Shown here: in pieces, positions 57,195 to 64,000 of the stretch
How the letters are laid out: every line of letters begins with the position of its first letter
Position numbering within the stretch: position 1 is the stretch's first letter
Virus record (IMG/VR): IMGVR_UViG_3300009093_000039
Coordinates: 1-64,000 of that record
Strand: one strand, 5' to 3'
DNA: 64,000 nucleotides
Source of the DNA: a virus
The notes under the pieces: model-generated
Seen by the model: only the letters and a program-made list of their open reading frames with translations
Told to the model about the DNA's origin: nothing
Database searches by the model: none
Made by a program: the position numbers and the translations under genes

Positions 57195-60048
57195 CAAGCT
57201 CAGGGCGGCCCTGGTGAAGCGGCCGCGCACGAACCTGGTACCCAACAGCCAGTTCGACGTCACCAAGGAGCAGAAGCAGCAGGGCTTCCTCGGTGTCTTC
57301 AACTGGATGTACAGCGGTGACCCGCGCAAGACGATGCTGAAGCTCGCCTTCGCACCGCTGATGAACATGTCGGCCATGCCGGTCGGCAAGATGCCTGCCG
57401 CCAAGACGCCGGAGCAGCGCAAGGACCGCAAGAACCTCAACCAGGCCATCGCCGAGTGGGAGAAGAAGCGCATCGACTGGGGCCTGAACCAGTACACGTC
57501 GCTGCGCAAGGTCAACGCCGGCAACGACTCGCACTTCCTGCTGAAGCTGCCGGTCGTCCAGCTGACGACTGCGAGCCCTGAATCGGTCGACTTCGTGCTG
57601 CAGCTGTTCGGCGGCGAGTCCATGACCGACGAAGCCCGCAACAAGTACATCGAAGTCTGCCAGGCCGGCCTCACATCCGAGACTCCGCAGTACACCCTGT
57701 TCCCGGGTTCGCAGGTCGTGGCCAAGGCCGGCATCAAGGCCGACGCGACCACGATGTTCAGCCAGTGCCTGCGCGGCGTCGGCTACCAGGTTGACAGCCG
57801 CCATGTCACGATCTTCCTCGAGTTCGTCATCAAGCCGGTCGAGGCCTGCTACCTGATCTCGACCGACTGGGCCGAGATCCGTCCGGTCGACCTGTACCCG
57901 CTGTTCACGATGTGGGTCGAGGCCGAGTACGTCAGCCGTCAGTACGGCAAGAGCGCGACCTCGATCTCTCGCATCGCCGAGACGCTGCCGAAGCATCTCG
58001 AGTCCGACGAGCGCGTGGACGAGAACAACATCACCATCAACCTGAAGGGCGAGCCGATCTGGATTCCGCGTGCCTGCAACAACACGAACAAGTACGAGTC
58101 CATGTTCAGCGCTGCCGGTCAACAAGGTGACGGCGAGTTCGCGCTGCGCCGGATGGGCTCGGCTGGCAAGCCGCAGCTCCCGATCAACATCCCGATCCTG
58201 ACCGACTGGGTGAACAACAAGTTCACGTACTCGGACTCGACCGGCAAGCCGCAAGTTCTCGACCTGGCGCACATGCGCAAGTGCAACGCGTCGATGGCCA
58301 TGAACCTGCTGAAGCGCCCGATCCCGGATGCATTCATCACGCGCATGAGCCACTACGCGGAGGCCTGCAACCTGAGCATCGTGGCCCGGAACTACGGCGC
58401 CAAGATCGAGGACTTCCCCGGCGCGAGCGACGACCTCAGCATCGAGGACTACGCGAAGTTCGCCTTCAAGCAGTACTACGAGCTGACGAACGCGCAGTTC
58501 ATGACCGGCTACTGGCTGATGGACAGCCTCAACGTCGTTGGAGGCGACCACAACTCGCCTGACGTGGAAGCCGAGCTCGCGATCCAGCCCGTCGCACGGT
58601 TCATCGTCACGCTCGCGGCCACGATGGTGAGGAACATCGAGTCGCTGTTCGTCAAGTACGCCGTGACCACGATGACCGACCAGCTGGGTCAGATCCAGGT
58701 GCTCGCTGCCTACGGCGCTGATCTCGCCACGACGACGGTGCAGGCCGCGGCCATCAACAAGCCGGCCGCTCTGCAAGGCGTGGACAAGAACTGGACTCCG
58801 CCGGCAGCCCCGCTGCTGACGCGCAAGTTCAGCGAGGAAGAGTCGGGTCTTCTGCCCCACCAAGCCAAGATCCGCAACATCATGCGCGGTCGTCCTGACC
58901 TCGCTGCGTGGCCGGTCGACGCCGGTGGTGGCAAGTCGATGCTGGCGATCACGGACATCCTGTACGAGATCGCGCACGGCGAGTCGTCGCCCTACCTCGT
59001 GATGTGCCCCAGCCACCTGGTGGCCAACTACGTGTCGGAAATCGTCGAGTTCACCGACGGCAAGATCAACGTGATTCCGATCACGAGCTACAACGTGCGC
59101 ACTTCGGGCCTCCCGCGCCTGAAGGAGATCATGGAAGCGGCGCCGATCAACACCATCCTGGTGGTCGACTACGACGCGCTGAAGTTCCGCTCGCGCGCGA
59201 CCGTCTACGGCACGTCGACCATCACGGTCTACCCGGTCATCGACCTGATTCGTCAGTTCCAGCCTGGCTACGTCCTCATGGACGAATCGCACTTCCTGCG
59301 CAACACGGGCTCGGCTCGCATGAAGTCGGTGATGACCCTGGTCGCCGACATCAAGAAGAAGCGCATCGCTTCGGGCACGATGAACCCGGATTCGCCGTCC
59401 GACCTCCCCGGCCAGATGGCTATCCTGGACCCGACGGTCTTCGGCACCCGTGCGCAGTTCAACGAGAAGTACGGCGCGAAGATCAGCGGTCAGCGCGTGC
59501 TGCAGTGGAACCAGACCGGCCCGAATGCGGTCTCGACCGTGCTGTCGAAGCTGAAGGAGACTGTGGTGTGGGCGCCGGCGAAGCGCAAGGAATGGGCTTG
59601 CGCCCTGCCCCCGCGCTCCGACCAGTTCTCCATGGTGACGCTGACGCCTCGGCAGAAGGAGATGTACGACGCGATCTTCGACGACATGATCTCGAGCATC
59701 CGCAAGGCCGCCGAGACCGACAAGAACGCGAAGGCACTTCTGGAGAAGCTGACGGGCAAGAAGGCGACTGCCGAGGACGAAGAGAAGTTCGGCGACCTCG
59801 GCGACGTGAACCCGGATGCCGACGACGACTCGGAAGACGACGTGGACGACATCGGTCCGGCCATCCAGCCGTACCTGGCCGACATCGAGCGCTTCGTCAC
59901 GAACCCGGCCTTCCATCCGTACGCCAAGAACGGCTTCATCAACGCTGAAGGCCAACGTGTGCCGCCGCTCTCGGGCGACGACCTCAAGAGCCCGAAGGCG
60001 CTGCTGCTGGCGCGTCGACTGCGCGAGTACCTCGACACGCACGACTAG
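57139..60048 (+). CDS. SNF2-type helicase, N-terminal part ending at in-frame amber
   Basis: ATG 57139 (MNAIASERIGQPLLPLP) follows GAGGA. The first 570 residues are of unknown type. The first helicase lobe follows: DAGGGKSM (Walker A, K599), VMCPSHLV, VVDYDAL, the Walker B box MDESHF (715-720) and ASGTMNPDSP (motif III). An acidic insertion lies near residues 880-915. The frame stops at TAG 60046-60048 (codon 970), right before KALVFTNY, the motif IV strand of the second lobe. The second lobe continues in the same frame, so the protein is split or read through. Confidence 0.85.
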   Translation: MNAIASERIGQPLLPLPVSKLRAALVKRPRTNLVPNSQFDVTKEQKQQGFLGVFNWMYSGDPRKTMLKLAFAPLMNMSAMPVGKMPAAKTPEQRKDRKNLNQAIAEWEKKRIDWGLNQYTSLRKVNAGNDSHFLLKLPVVQLTTASPESVDFVLQLFGGESMTDEARNKYIEVCQAGLTSETPQYTLFPGSQVVAKAGIKADATTMFSQCLRGVGYQVDSRHVTIFLEFVIKPVEACYLISTDWAEIRPVDLYPLFTMWVEAEYVSRQYGKSATSISRIAETLPKHLESDERVDENNITINLKGEPIWIPRACNNTNKYESMFSAAGQQGDGEFALRRMGSAGKPQLPINIPILTDWVNNKFTYSDSTGKPQVLDLAHMRKCNASMAMNLLKRPIPDAFITRMSHYAEACNLSIVARNYGAKIEDFPGASDDLSIEDYAKFAFKQYYELTNAQFMTGYWLMDSLNVVGGDHNSPDVEAELAIQPVARFIVTLAATMVRNIESLFVKYAVTTMTDQLGQIQVLAAYGADLATTTVQAAAINKPAALQGVDKNWTPPAAPLLTRKFSEEESGLLPHQAKIRNIMRGRPDLAAWPVDAGGGKSMLAITDILYEIAHGESSPYLVMCPSHLVANYVSEIVEFTDGKINVIPITSYNVRTSGLPRLKEIMEAAPINTILVVDYDALKFRSRATVYGTSTITVYPVIDLIRQFQPGYVLMDESHFLRNTGSARMKSVMTLVADIKKKRIASGTMNPDSPSDLPGQMAILDPTVFGTRAQFNEKYGAKISGQRVLQWNQTGPNAVSTVLSKLKETVVWAPAKRKEWACALPPRSDQFSMVTLTPRQKEMYDAIFDDMISSIRKAAETDKNAKALLEKLTGKKATAEDEEKFGDLGDVNPDADDDSEDDVDDIGPAIQPYLADIERFVTNPAFHPYAKNGFINAEGQRVPPLSGDDLKSPKALLLARRLREYLDTHD

Positions 60049-62013
60049 AAGGCTCTGGTCTTCACCAACTACAACGAGTCCACCGACTCGCTGTTCGAGG
60101 CGATGCCTGACGACCTCAAGGCTTGCGGGCTGCTCTACAAGACCAGCAGCAAGACCGAGATGGTCAACGCCTTCAAGAAAGATCCGAAGATCCGCTGGAT
60201 GATCGGCATCCGCAAGAGCTTGGAAGTCGGTCTGAATCTGCAGCAGGCCGGCATGCTGATCCGCATGGAAGGCGTGTGGACGCCGGGTGAACAGGAGCAA
60301 GGTGACTCGCGTATCGAACGCCCGAACTTCTCGAAGGGCGGCGACAAGCGCGAAGAGCTGATCTTCGACACCATCGTGGCTGACAAGACGATCGACATCA
60401 CGAAGGCCGCGCGCCTGCGTGCCAAGATCGTGCAGCTCGCGAAGTTCGACAACCCGACGAACCCGAACTACCAGGCGATCCCGGAGATCCCCGTCATTCC
60501 GATGACGCTGGACACCATCGTCACGATGAACGACTTCGACTCGAACCTTGCTGCCTACAAGGACTCGATGGAGATGCTCAGCGAGACGGTGAAGGCCGAG
60601 AACCGCGAGTACAAGGAGAAGATGATTGCCGAGGGCGGCTTCAAGTTCACGCAAGTCGCACAAGCGCCTACACCTCCGGGTGCGGCACTGCTGGCTCGCG
60701 TGCCTTACGCCCAGGGTACCGAGCTCTACAAGGCGTCGGAGATGGGCCTGGTCCGGGTCGACAACTACCTGGGCATGGAACTCACCGGCGAGGACGACGA
60801 GGACGAGGTGCCGACCGGCGACGACGATGACGACTCGAAGGACAGCGCCGTCATCAAGGCTCAGCGTGCCAAGGTCATGGGCATGCGATGCCACTGCGAG
60901 TTCGGCGACGGCACGATCTTCGGCGCTGCTGCACTCGGCAAGGGCAACTTCATCTCTCGCGTTCACGTGCTGCTCGAAGACGGGTCCAAGGCGCGTGGTC
61001 TCAAGGCCACCAACGTCTTCGTCATGACTCGGACCGAGACCAATGGCATCGACATGCGCAACAAGATCGCGCAGGCGGCCGGTCTGGAAATGACCGCGCC
61101 GATCACGGTGCAGGGCTTGGTCGTCAAGCAGGCGAAGATCAGCCAGCGCCAGATCGACCTGAAGAAGAAGGCCGAAGAGAAGGAGAAGCTGAAGAACCAG
61201 GTGAAGATCCTCGACCGCAAGTCGAAGATGAGCATCGGGCTGCAGCTGTCGATGCTGAACGGCTACATGCGTCTCACCTACGACATCGGCACGAACCAGT
61301 CGGCGGTCAAGGCACTCGAGGCCGTGGGCTTCCGTCGCGATCCGGCCTACATGCAAGCGCGTATCAAGAATGCGCGCGTGCTCCTCAAGCAGGCTGAAGT
61401 GTGGGCCGAAGCCGGCTTCGAGGTCGACGACAAGGTCGACAACGACGCGTTCGACGTGCTGACGCAGGAACTGACCGGTGGCAACATCGCGACTTCCCGG
61501 CGCTACGCGCGGCTCATGGCTGGTGGCAACTTCCGCAACTACATGCGGCAGGAGTTCAAGCCGCGTGCCGACAAGAAGAGCCTCTGCCTCTTCGCACTCG
61601 TGACCGACGGTGGCGACACCGACCCGATCGCGATCCGTGAAGCCGAGAAGAACGGGGTCAACCCGAACTTCGGTGTCGCCTACATGTGTCTGCCCTACGG
61701 CGGCGGTTTCCCCGGCACCAAGCTGGCGACCTCCAGCCGCTACAAGGTGCCGGGCATGACGTGGCGCCTGGCCGATCCGACCCTGTCGGTCTTCGTCAAC
61801 AATCTCAGCGGTGCAGCCAAGGTCATCAACCAACTGCTGCAAGCCGGCGTCAAGGTCATGAACGGCGACGAGCTGAAGCTGCAGGCGAAGAAGGTCAAGA
61901 AGCTGGTGCCGAAGGATGACGACACGCTCGATTTCCGAGTCGATGCTGCGCCGGAGGCTGGAGGCGAGGACGAAGAAGAAGTGCAACCGCAACGTCGTGG
62001 TCGCAAGGGCTGA
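60049..62013 (+). CDS. SNF2-type helicase, C-terminal part in the same frame
   Basis: Directly after the amber codon the frame is open for 654 codons. It holds motif IV KALVFTNYNES, motif V GLNLQQAGMLIR and motif VI GDSRIER (R1058 and R1061 of the joined chain). The first ATG in the frame is at 60103 (MPDDLKACGLLYK), behind a poor GAGGCG site. A start there would lose motif IV. About 540 residues follow, including an acidic patch, a charged helical part (QRQIDLKKKAEEKEKLKNQVKIL) and a BRCT-unlike C-terminal part. The joined protein would be 1624 residues plus the amber codon. Confidence 0.8.
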   Translation, partial: KALVFTNYNESTDSLFEAMPDDLKACGLLYKTSSKTEMVNAFKKDPKIRWMIGIRKSLEVGLNLQQAGMLIRMEGVWTPGEQEQGDSRIERPNFSKGGDKREELIFDTIVADKTIDITKAARLRAKIVQLAKFDNPTNPNYQAIPEIPVIPMTLDTIVTMNDFDSNLAAYKDSMEMLSETVKAENREYKEKMIAEGGFKFTQVAQAPTPPGAALLARVPYAQGTELYKASEMGLVRVDNYLGMELTGEDDEDEVPTGDDDDDSKDSAVIKAQRAKVMGMRCHCEFGDGTIFGAAALGKGNFISRVHVLLEDGSKARGLKATNVFVMTRTETNGIDMRNKIAQAAGLEMTAPITVQGLVVKQAKISQRQIDLKKKAEEKEKLKNQVKILDRKSKMSIGLQLSMLNGYMRLTYDIGTNQSAVKALEAVGFRRDPAYMQARIKNARVLLKQAEVWAEAGFEVDDKVDNDAFDVLTQELTGGNIATSRRYARLMAGGNFRNYMRQEFKPRADKKSLCLFALVTDGGDTDPIAIREAEKNGVNPNFGVAYMCLPYGGGFPGTKLATSSRYKVPGMTWRLADPTLSVFVNNLSGAAKVINQLLQAGVKVMNGDELKLQAKKVKKLVPKDDDTLDFRVDAAPEAGGEDEEEVQPQRRGRKG

Positions 62014-62031
62014 CCGCAATTTCATGAGACA

Positions 62032-62053
62032 GGGTGGGACTACGGTCTCACCC
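62032..62053 (+). terminator. Hairpin with UACG tetraloop between virion genes
   Basis: GGGTGGGAC pairs with GTCTCACCC (one G-T wobble) around the loop TACG, the stable C(UNCG)G type. Little T follows, so it could stabilise an mRNA end or be a weak terminator in the 69-base gap between genes. Confidence 0.5.
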
Positions 62054-62082
62054 GCTCTCTGATCCACACAAAGGACTGTGAC

Positions 62083-62832
62083 ATGTCGAATCTCTCTGTG
62101 ATTCCGCTGAAGAAGGCGATGGCCGAAGCCGGCTTTCTGATCTCCGAAGGCGAAGGCTTCCTCAAGCACGAGTTCCAGATGGCTCGTGACTACCTGACCA
62201 ACATCGGGATGGGCCACATCGGCGACAACTTCCACGAGTTCGAGGCCGAGCTGGCCAAGGGCGCGCACGCGCTGGTCTCCGGCGTCACGCACCTCGTGGC
62301 CAAGGTCGAAGAGAAGGCGAAGGACCGCTTCGACCCCGAGACCGGGAAGAAGATCGTGGAGCCGCCGCTGAACAACAGCCCGCTGCTGAACACCGATCCG
62401 ATCCCCGGGTCCACCGCCAACACCATCTCGGTCGCCGATCTGCACGCCGCGCATCAAGCGCCGCCGGTCGCCGTCGCCGAACAGCCGGGCTTCAGCTTCG
62501 AAGGCCAGCCGGTCGACACCGAAGAAGACGAAGCGACGGAAGAAGCCGAGCAAGCCGCTGCCGCCGAGAAGGCCGCAGCCGAAGCTGCTGCGGTGCAAGC
62601 TGCCGAAGCCCAGGAAGCCCAGGCTGCGATCGAACGCCAGGCGGCTGCCGAAGCCCAAGCCAAGGCTGAAGCCGAAGCGGCTGCTGCCGCGGAAGCCAAG
62701 GCCAAGGCTGATGCGGAAGCCGAGAAGGCCGCTGCGGTCGCTGCTCAACAGGCTGCCGACTCGCAGGTGCAAGCCTCGACCGATCCGACGCACGTCGAGT
62801 CGACCGCCAACCAGACCGAAACCAAGGAGTAA
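62083..62832 (+). CDS. Ala/Glu-rich coiled-coil protein, 249 aa
   Basis: The N-terminal 100 residues are folded (MSNLSVIPLKKAMAEAGFLISEGEGFLKHEF...). Residues 145-225 are an alanine/glutamate/lysine repeat (EAEQAAAAEKAAAEAAAVQ...) predicted to be a long single helix or coiled-coil. Position before a virion-like gene and a protease-like gene suits a scaffold or core protein. Composition is low complexity, so no family match is claimed. Confidence 0.7.
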   Translation: MSNLSVIPLKKAMAEAGFLISEGEGFLKHEFQMARDYLTNIGMGHIGDNFHEFEAELAKGAHALVSGVTHLVAKVEEKAKDRFDPETGKKIVEPPLNNSPLLNTDPIPGSTANTISVADLHAAHQAPPVAVAEQPGFSFEGQPVDTEEDEATEEAEQAAAAEKAAAEAAAVQAAEAQEAQAAIERQAAAEAQAKAEAEAAAAAEAKAKADAEAEKAAAVAAQQAADSQVQASTDPTHVESTANQTETKE

Positions 62833-62835
62833 CGC

Positions 62836-63261
62836 ATGGCCCGAATCGTCGGTAACGGTGGCGGCTCTGGTGGCCTCGGCGCTTCGGGCTCCGGCTCGGG
62901 CGTCGCCCGCCAGCGCGCCCCCTTCGGTCGTGTCACCATCGTCGCGGATGCCGATGGTGACATCATCTACCTGCCCATCACGGCGCTGATGGTGCACAAC
63001 GGCCAGCTGTACCAGGGCATCTTCGCGCAGGCGGCCGCCATCACCGGCGGCACCGTGCAGATCGATACCACGCTGGTCGAGCCTGACCTCGCGCTCAACC
63101 ACTCGCAGGACACTCCTGCGGCTGGCGAGCCGAGCCACTGGCATCCCGACACCACGGTCGCGGTCGGCAACGGCATCTCCAAGCTCACGACTCCGGTCGC
63201 GACCGCACTCCGCATCACCTTCGCCAAGAAGGGCACGATGCTCTTCCTCGCAGGAGTCTGA
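62836..63261 (+). CDS. Beta-rich virion-type protein, 141 aa
   Basis: A glycine/serine-rich N-terminus (GNGGGSGGLGASGSGSG) is followed by strands (GRVTIVADADGDIIYLPITALMVHNGQLYQGIF) and a His-containing loop (GEPSHWHPD). This architecture fits a decoration or head/tail surface protein. Position beside the protease-like gene supports a head role. No specific family. Confidence 0.6.
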   Translation: MARIVGNGGGSGGLGASGSGSGVARQRAPFGRVTIVADADGDIIYLPITALMVHNGQLYQGIFAQAAAITGGTVQIDTTLVEPDLALNHSQDTPAAGEPSHWHPDTTVAVGNGISKLTTPVATALRITFAKKGTMLFLAGV

Positions 63262-63262
63262 C

Positions 63263-64000
63263 ATGGGTGGCCGTTTTCCCGCACAGTACTTCGACCGCGA
63301 GGAGCGTGATCGCATGCTCACGGCCGCCACGCTCATCAAGGGCGTGGGCGTCAGCGAGGAGCCGGCCTTCGATGCAGATGCGAAGCCGGATACCGAAGCG
63401 GCCGAGATGGTTCGCAAGCTCGACTTCGAGACGTGGCTGCCGTTCGCGGCAAAGACGTACCACATCAGTCCTCACATCGAGGACTACATCATGAAGTCGA
63501 TGCCGATCTGCCCGTCGGATTTCCCGAATCGGAACGGCATCGGCTTCCCGCTGCAAGAGCTCATCGCCTTCCAGCCGCCTCCGATGAACCGCCAGGTCTA
63601 CAAGGCCTGGACCGGCTGCCCGATTCACCTCGAGCACGACAACGAGGACTGGACCAAGGCCTACGGTGTCATGTTCGACACGGCACTGACCAAGATCACG
63701 AACTTCGGGCGCGGCAAGCACTGGAAGGTCATGGGTCTGGTCGGCGTCGACAAGAACAAGTACCCCGACATCGCGAAGGAGCTGCTCGAAGGCAAGATCA
63801 CGACCGGCTCGATGGGTGCGCTGGCTGACAGGTTCTCGTGCGCGGTCTGCGGTCGCGAAGCCACGGAGAACAAGTTCATGAACTGCAACCACGTGGGCTC
63901 CACCAAGGAGGTCAACTGGAAGCTCGTGGACTACATGGGCAAGCAGCGCATCGCGTACCTCAACGCTCACGGCCTGTCGCCGATCGAGTACTCCATCGTC
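63263..64000 (+). CDS. Possible prohead protease or head-assembly protein, 3' end missing
   Basis: ATG 63263 follows AGGAG and the frame is open to the window edge (246 codons). After an N-terminal region comes KAWTGCPIHLEHDNEDWTKAYGVMFDTAL, then LVGVDKNKYPDIAKELLEGKITTGSMGAL, and FSCAVCGREATENKFMNCNH. I recall this GCPIH..HDN / VD..K.P..A...EGK.. / SMG / CS.CG pattern from phage prohead-protease-type proteins. The His and the Ser of SMG would then be catalytic candidates. The family call is tentative and the C-terminus is not seen. Confidence 0.5.
   Translation, partial: MGGRFPAQYFDREERDRMLTAATLIKGVGVSEEPAFDADAKPDTEAAEMVRKLDFETWLPFAAKTYHISPHIEDYIMKSMPICPSDFPNRNGIGFPLQELIAFQPPPMNRQVYKAWTGCPIHLEHDNEDWTKAYGVMFDTALTKITNFGRGKHWKVMGLVGVDKNKYPDIAKELLEGKITTGSMGALADRFSCAVCGREATENKFMNCNHVGSTKEVNWKLVDYMGKQRIAYLNAHGLSPIEYSIV

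Noticed and set aside
57136-63465. A 2109-codon open frame on the minus strand
   Set aside because: It runs antisense to clearly coding plus-strand genes and has the Arg/Val/Leu/His-rich look of a GC-rich antisense frame. No ribosome site or known motif supports it. The same applies to the long minus frame at 22525-25317 and the plus frame at 4133-6157.
1-64000. CRISPR arrays, insertion sequences, integrase or attachment sites
   Set aside because: I looked for regularly spaced repeats, transposase motifs and terminal inverted repeats and saw none. The only tyrosine-recombinase-like catalytic set belongs to the topoisomerase IB-like gene.

Overview
This window is a contiguous piece of a large, GC-rich, tailed double-stranded DNA phage genome. 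The evidence is dense coding with 1-4 base stop/start overlaps, phage-type replication and nucleotide genes, many small orphan genes, virion-type proteins and no host housekeeping gene. The large gene content (own NAD+ ligase, family A polymerase, primase, topoisomerase IB, class Ia RNR, thymidylate synthase, DHFR, DNA-base modification) suggests a jumbo myovirus-like phage. A GC-rich proteobacterial host is likely; I cannot name the phage. I saw no tRNA gene, CRISPR array or insertion sequence.

Layout. Bases 1-18,260 are all on the minus strand. This block holds about 30 mostly small genes of unknown function, which I read as the early region. It also has a GNAT acetyltransferase, an NAD+-dependent DNA ligase, a likely Acb2/Tad1-type cyclic-nucleotide sponge, a frameshifted NADAR protein, a Dda-like helicase and a large DEAR-box ATPase. 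Two promoters with TATAAT-like -10 boxes (near 2,074 and 11,523) share an upstream element at identical spacing. Each sits next to an intrinsic terminator, so the block divides into transcription units. A structured, partly AT-rich divergent control region lies at 18,261-18,651.

Bases 18,652-37,836 are on the plus strand. They encode DNA replication and repair (SbcD/Mre11-like nuclease, DNA polymerase, CHC2 primase) and a 7-deazaguanine DNA-modification pathway (DpdA transglycosylase, QueC, QueE, FolE, QueD). Nucleotide metabolism follows (NTP pyrophosphatase-like protein, Nudix, thymidylate synthase, DHFR). A strong terminator at 37,842 closes this part.

Bases 37,940-64,000 continue on the plus strand: topoisomerase IB, probable virion proteins, a DEDD exonuclease, a second Nudix protein, a kinase-like protein, a SprT-like protease, a glycosyltransferase, NrdA/NrdB, an HNH protein, a split SNF2-type helicase, and at the right edge the start of a possible prohead protease. 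Seven proteins here carry the same short motif, roughly L-x-A-K-x-R-L-L-A, six of them at the extreme N-terminus. This looks like an undescribed targeting or processing signal. The SNF2-type helicase is interrupted by a single in-frame amber codon between its two helicase lobes although TAG is a normal stop in neighbouring genes.

Taken together, the phage makes its own dNTPs, probably replaces some guanines in its DNA with a 7-deazaguanine, replicates with its own polymerase and primase, and carries several probable counter-defence functions.
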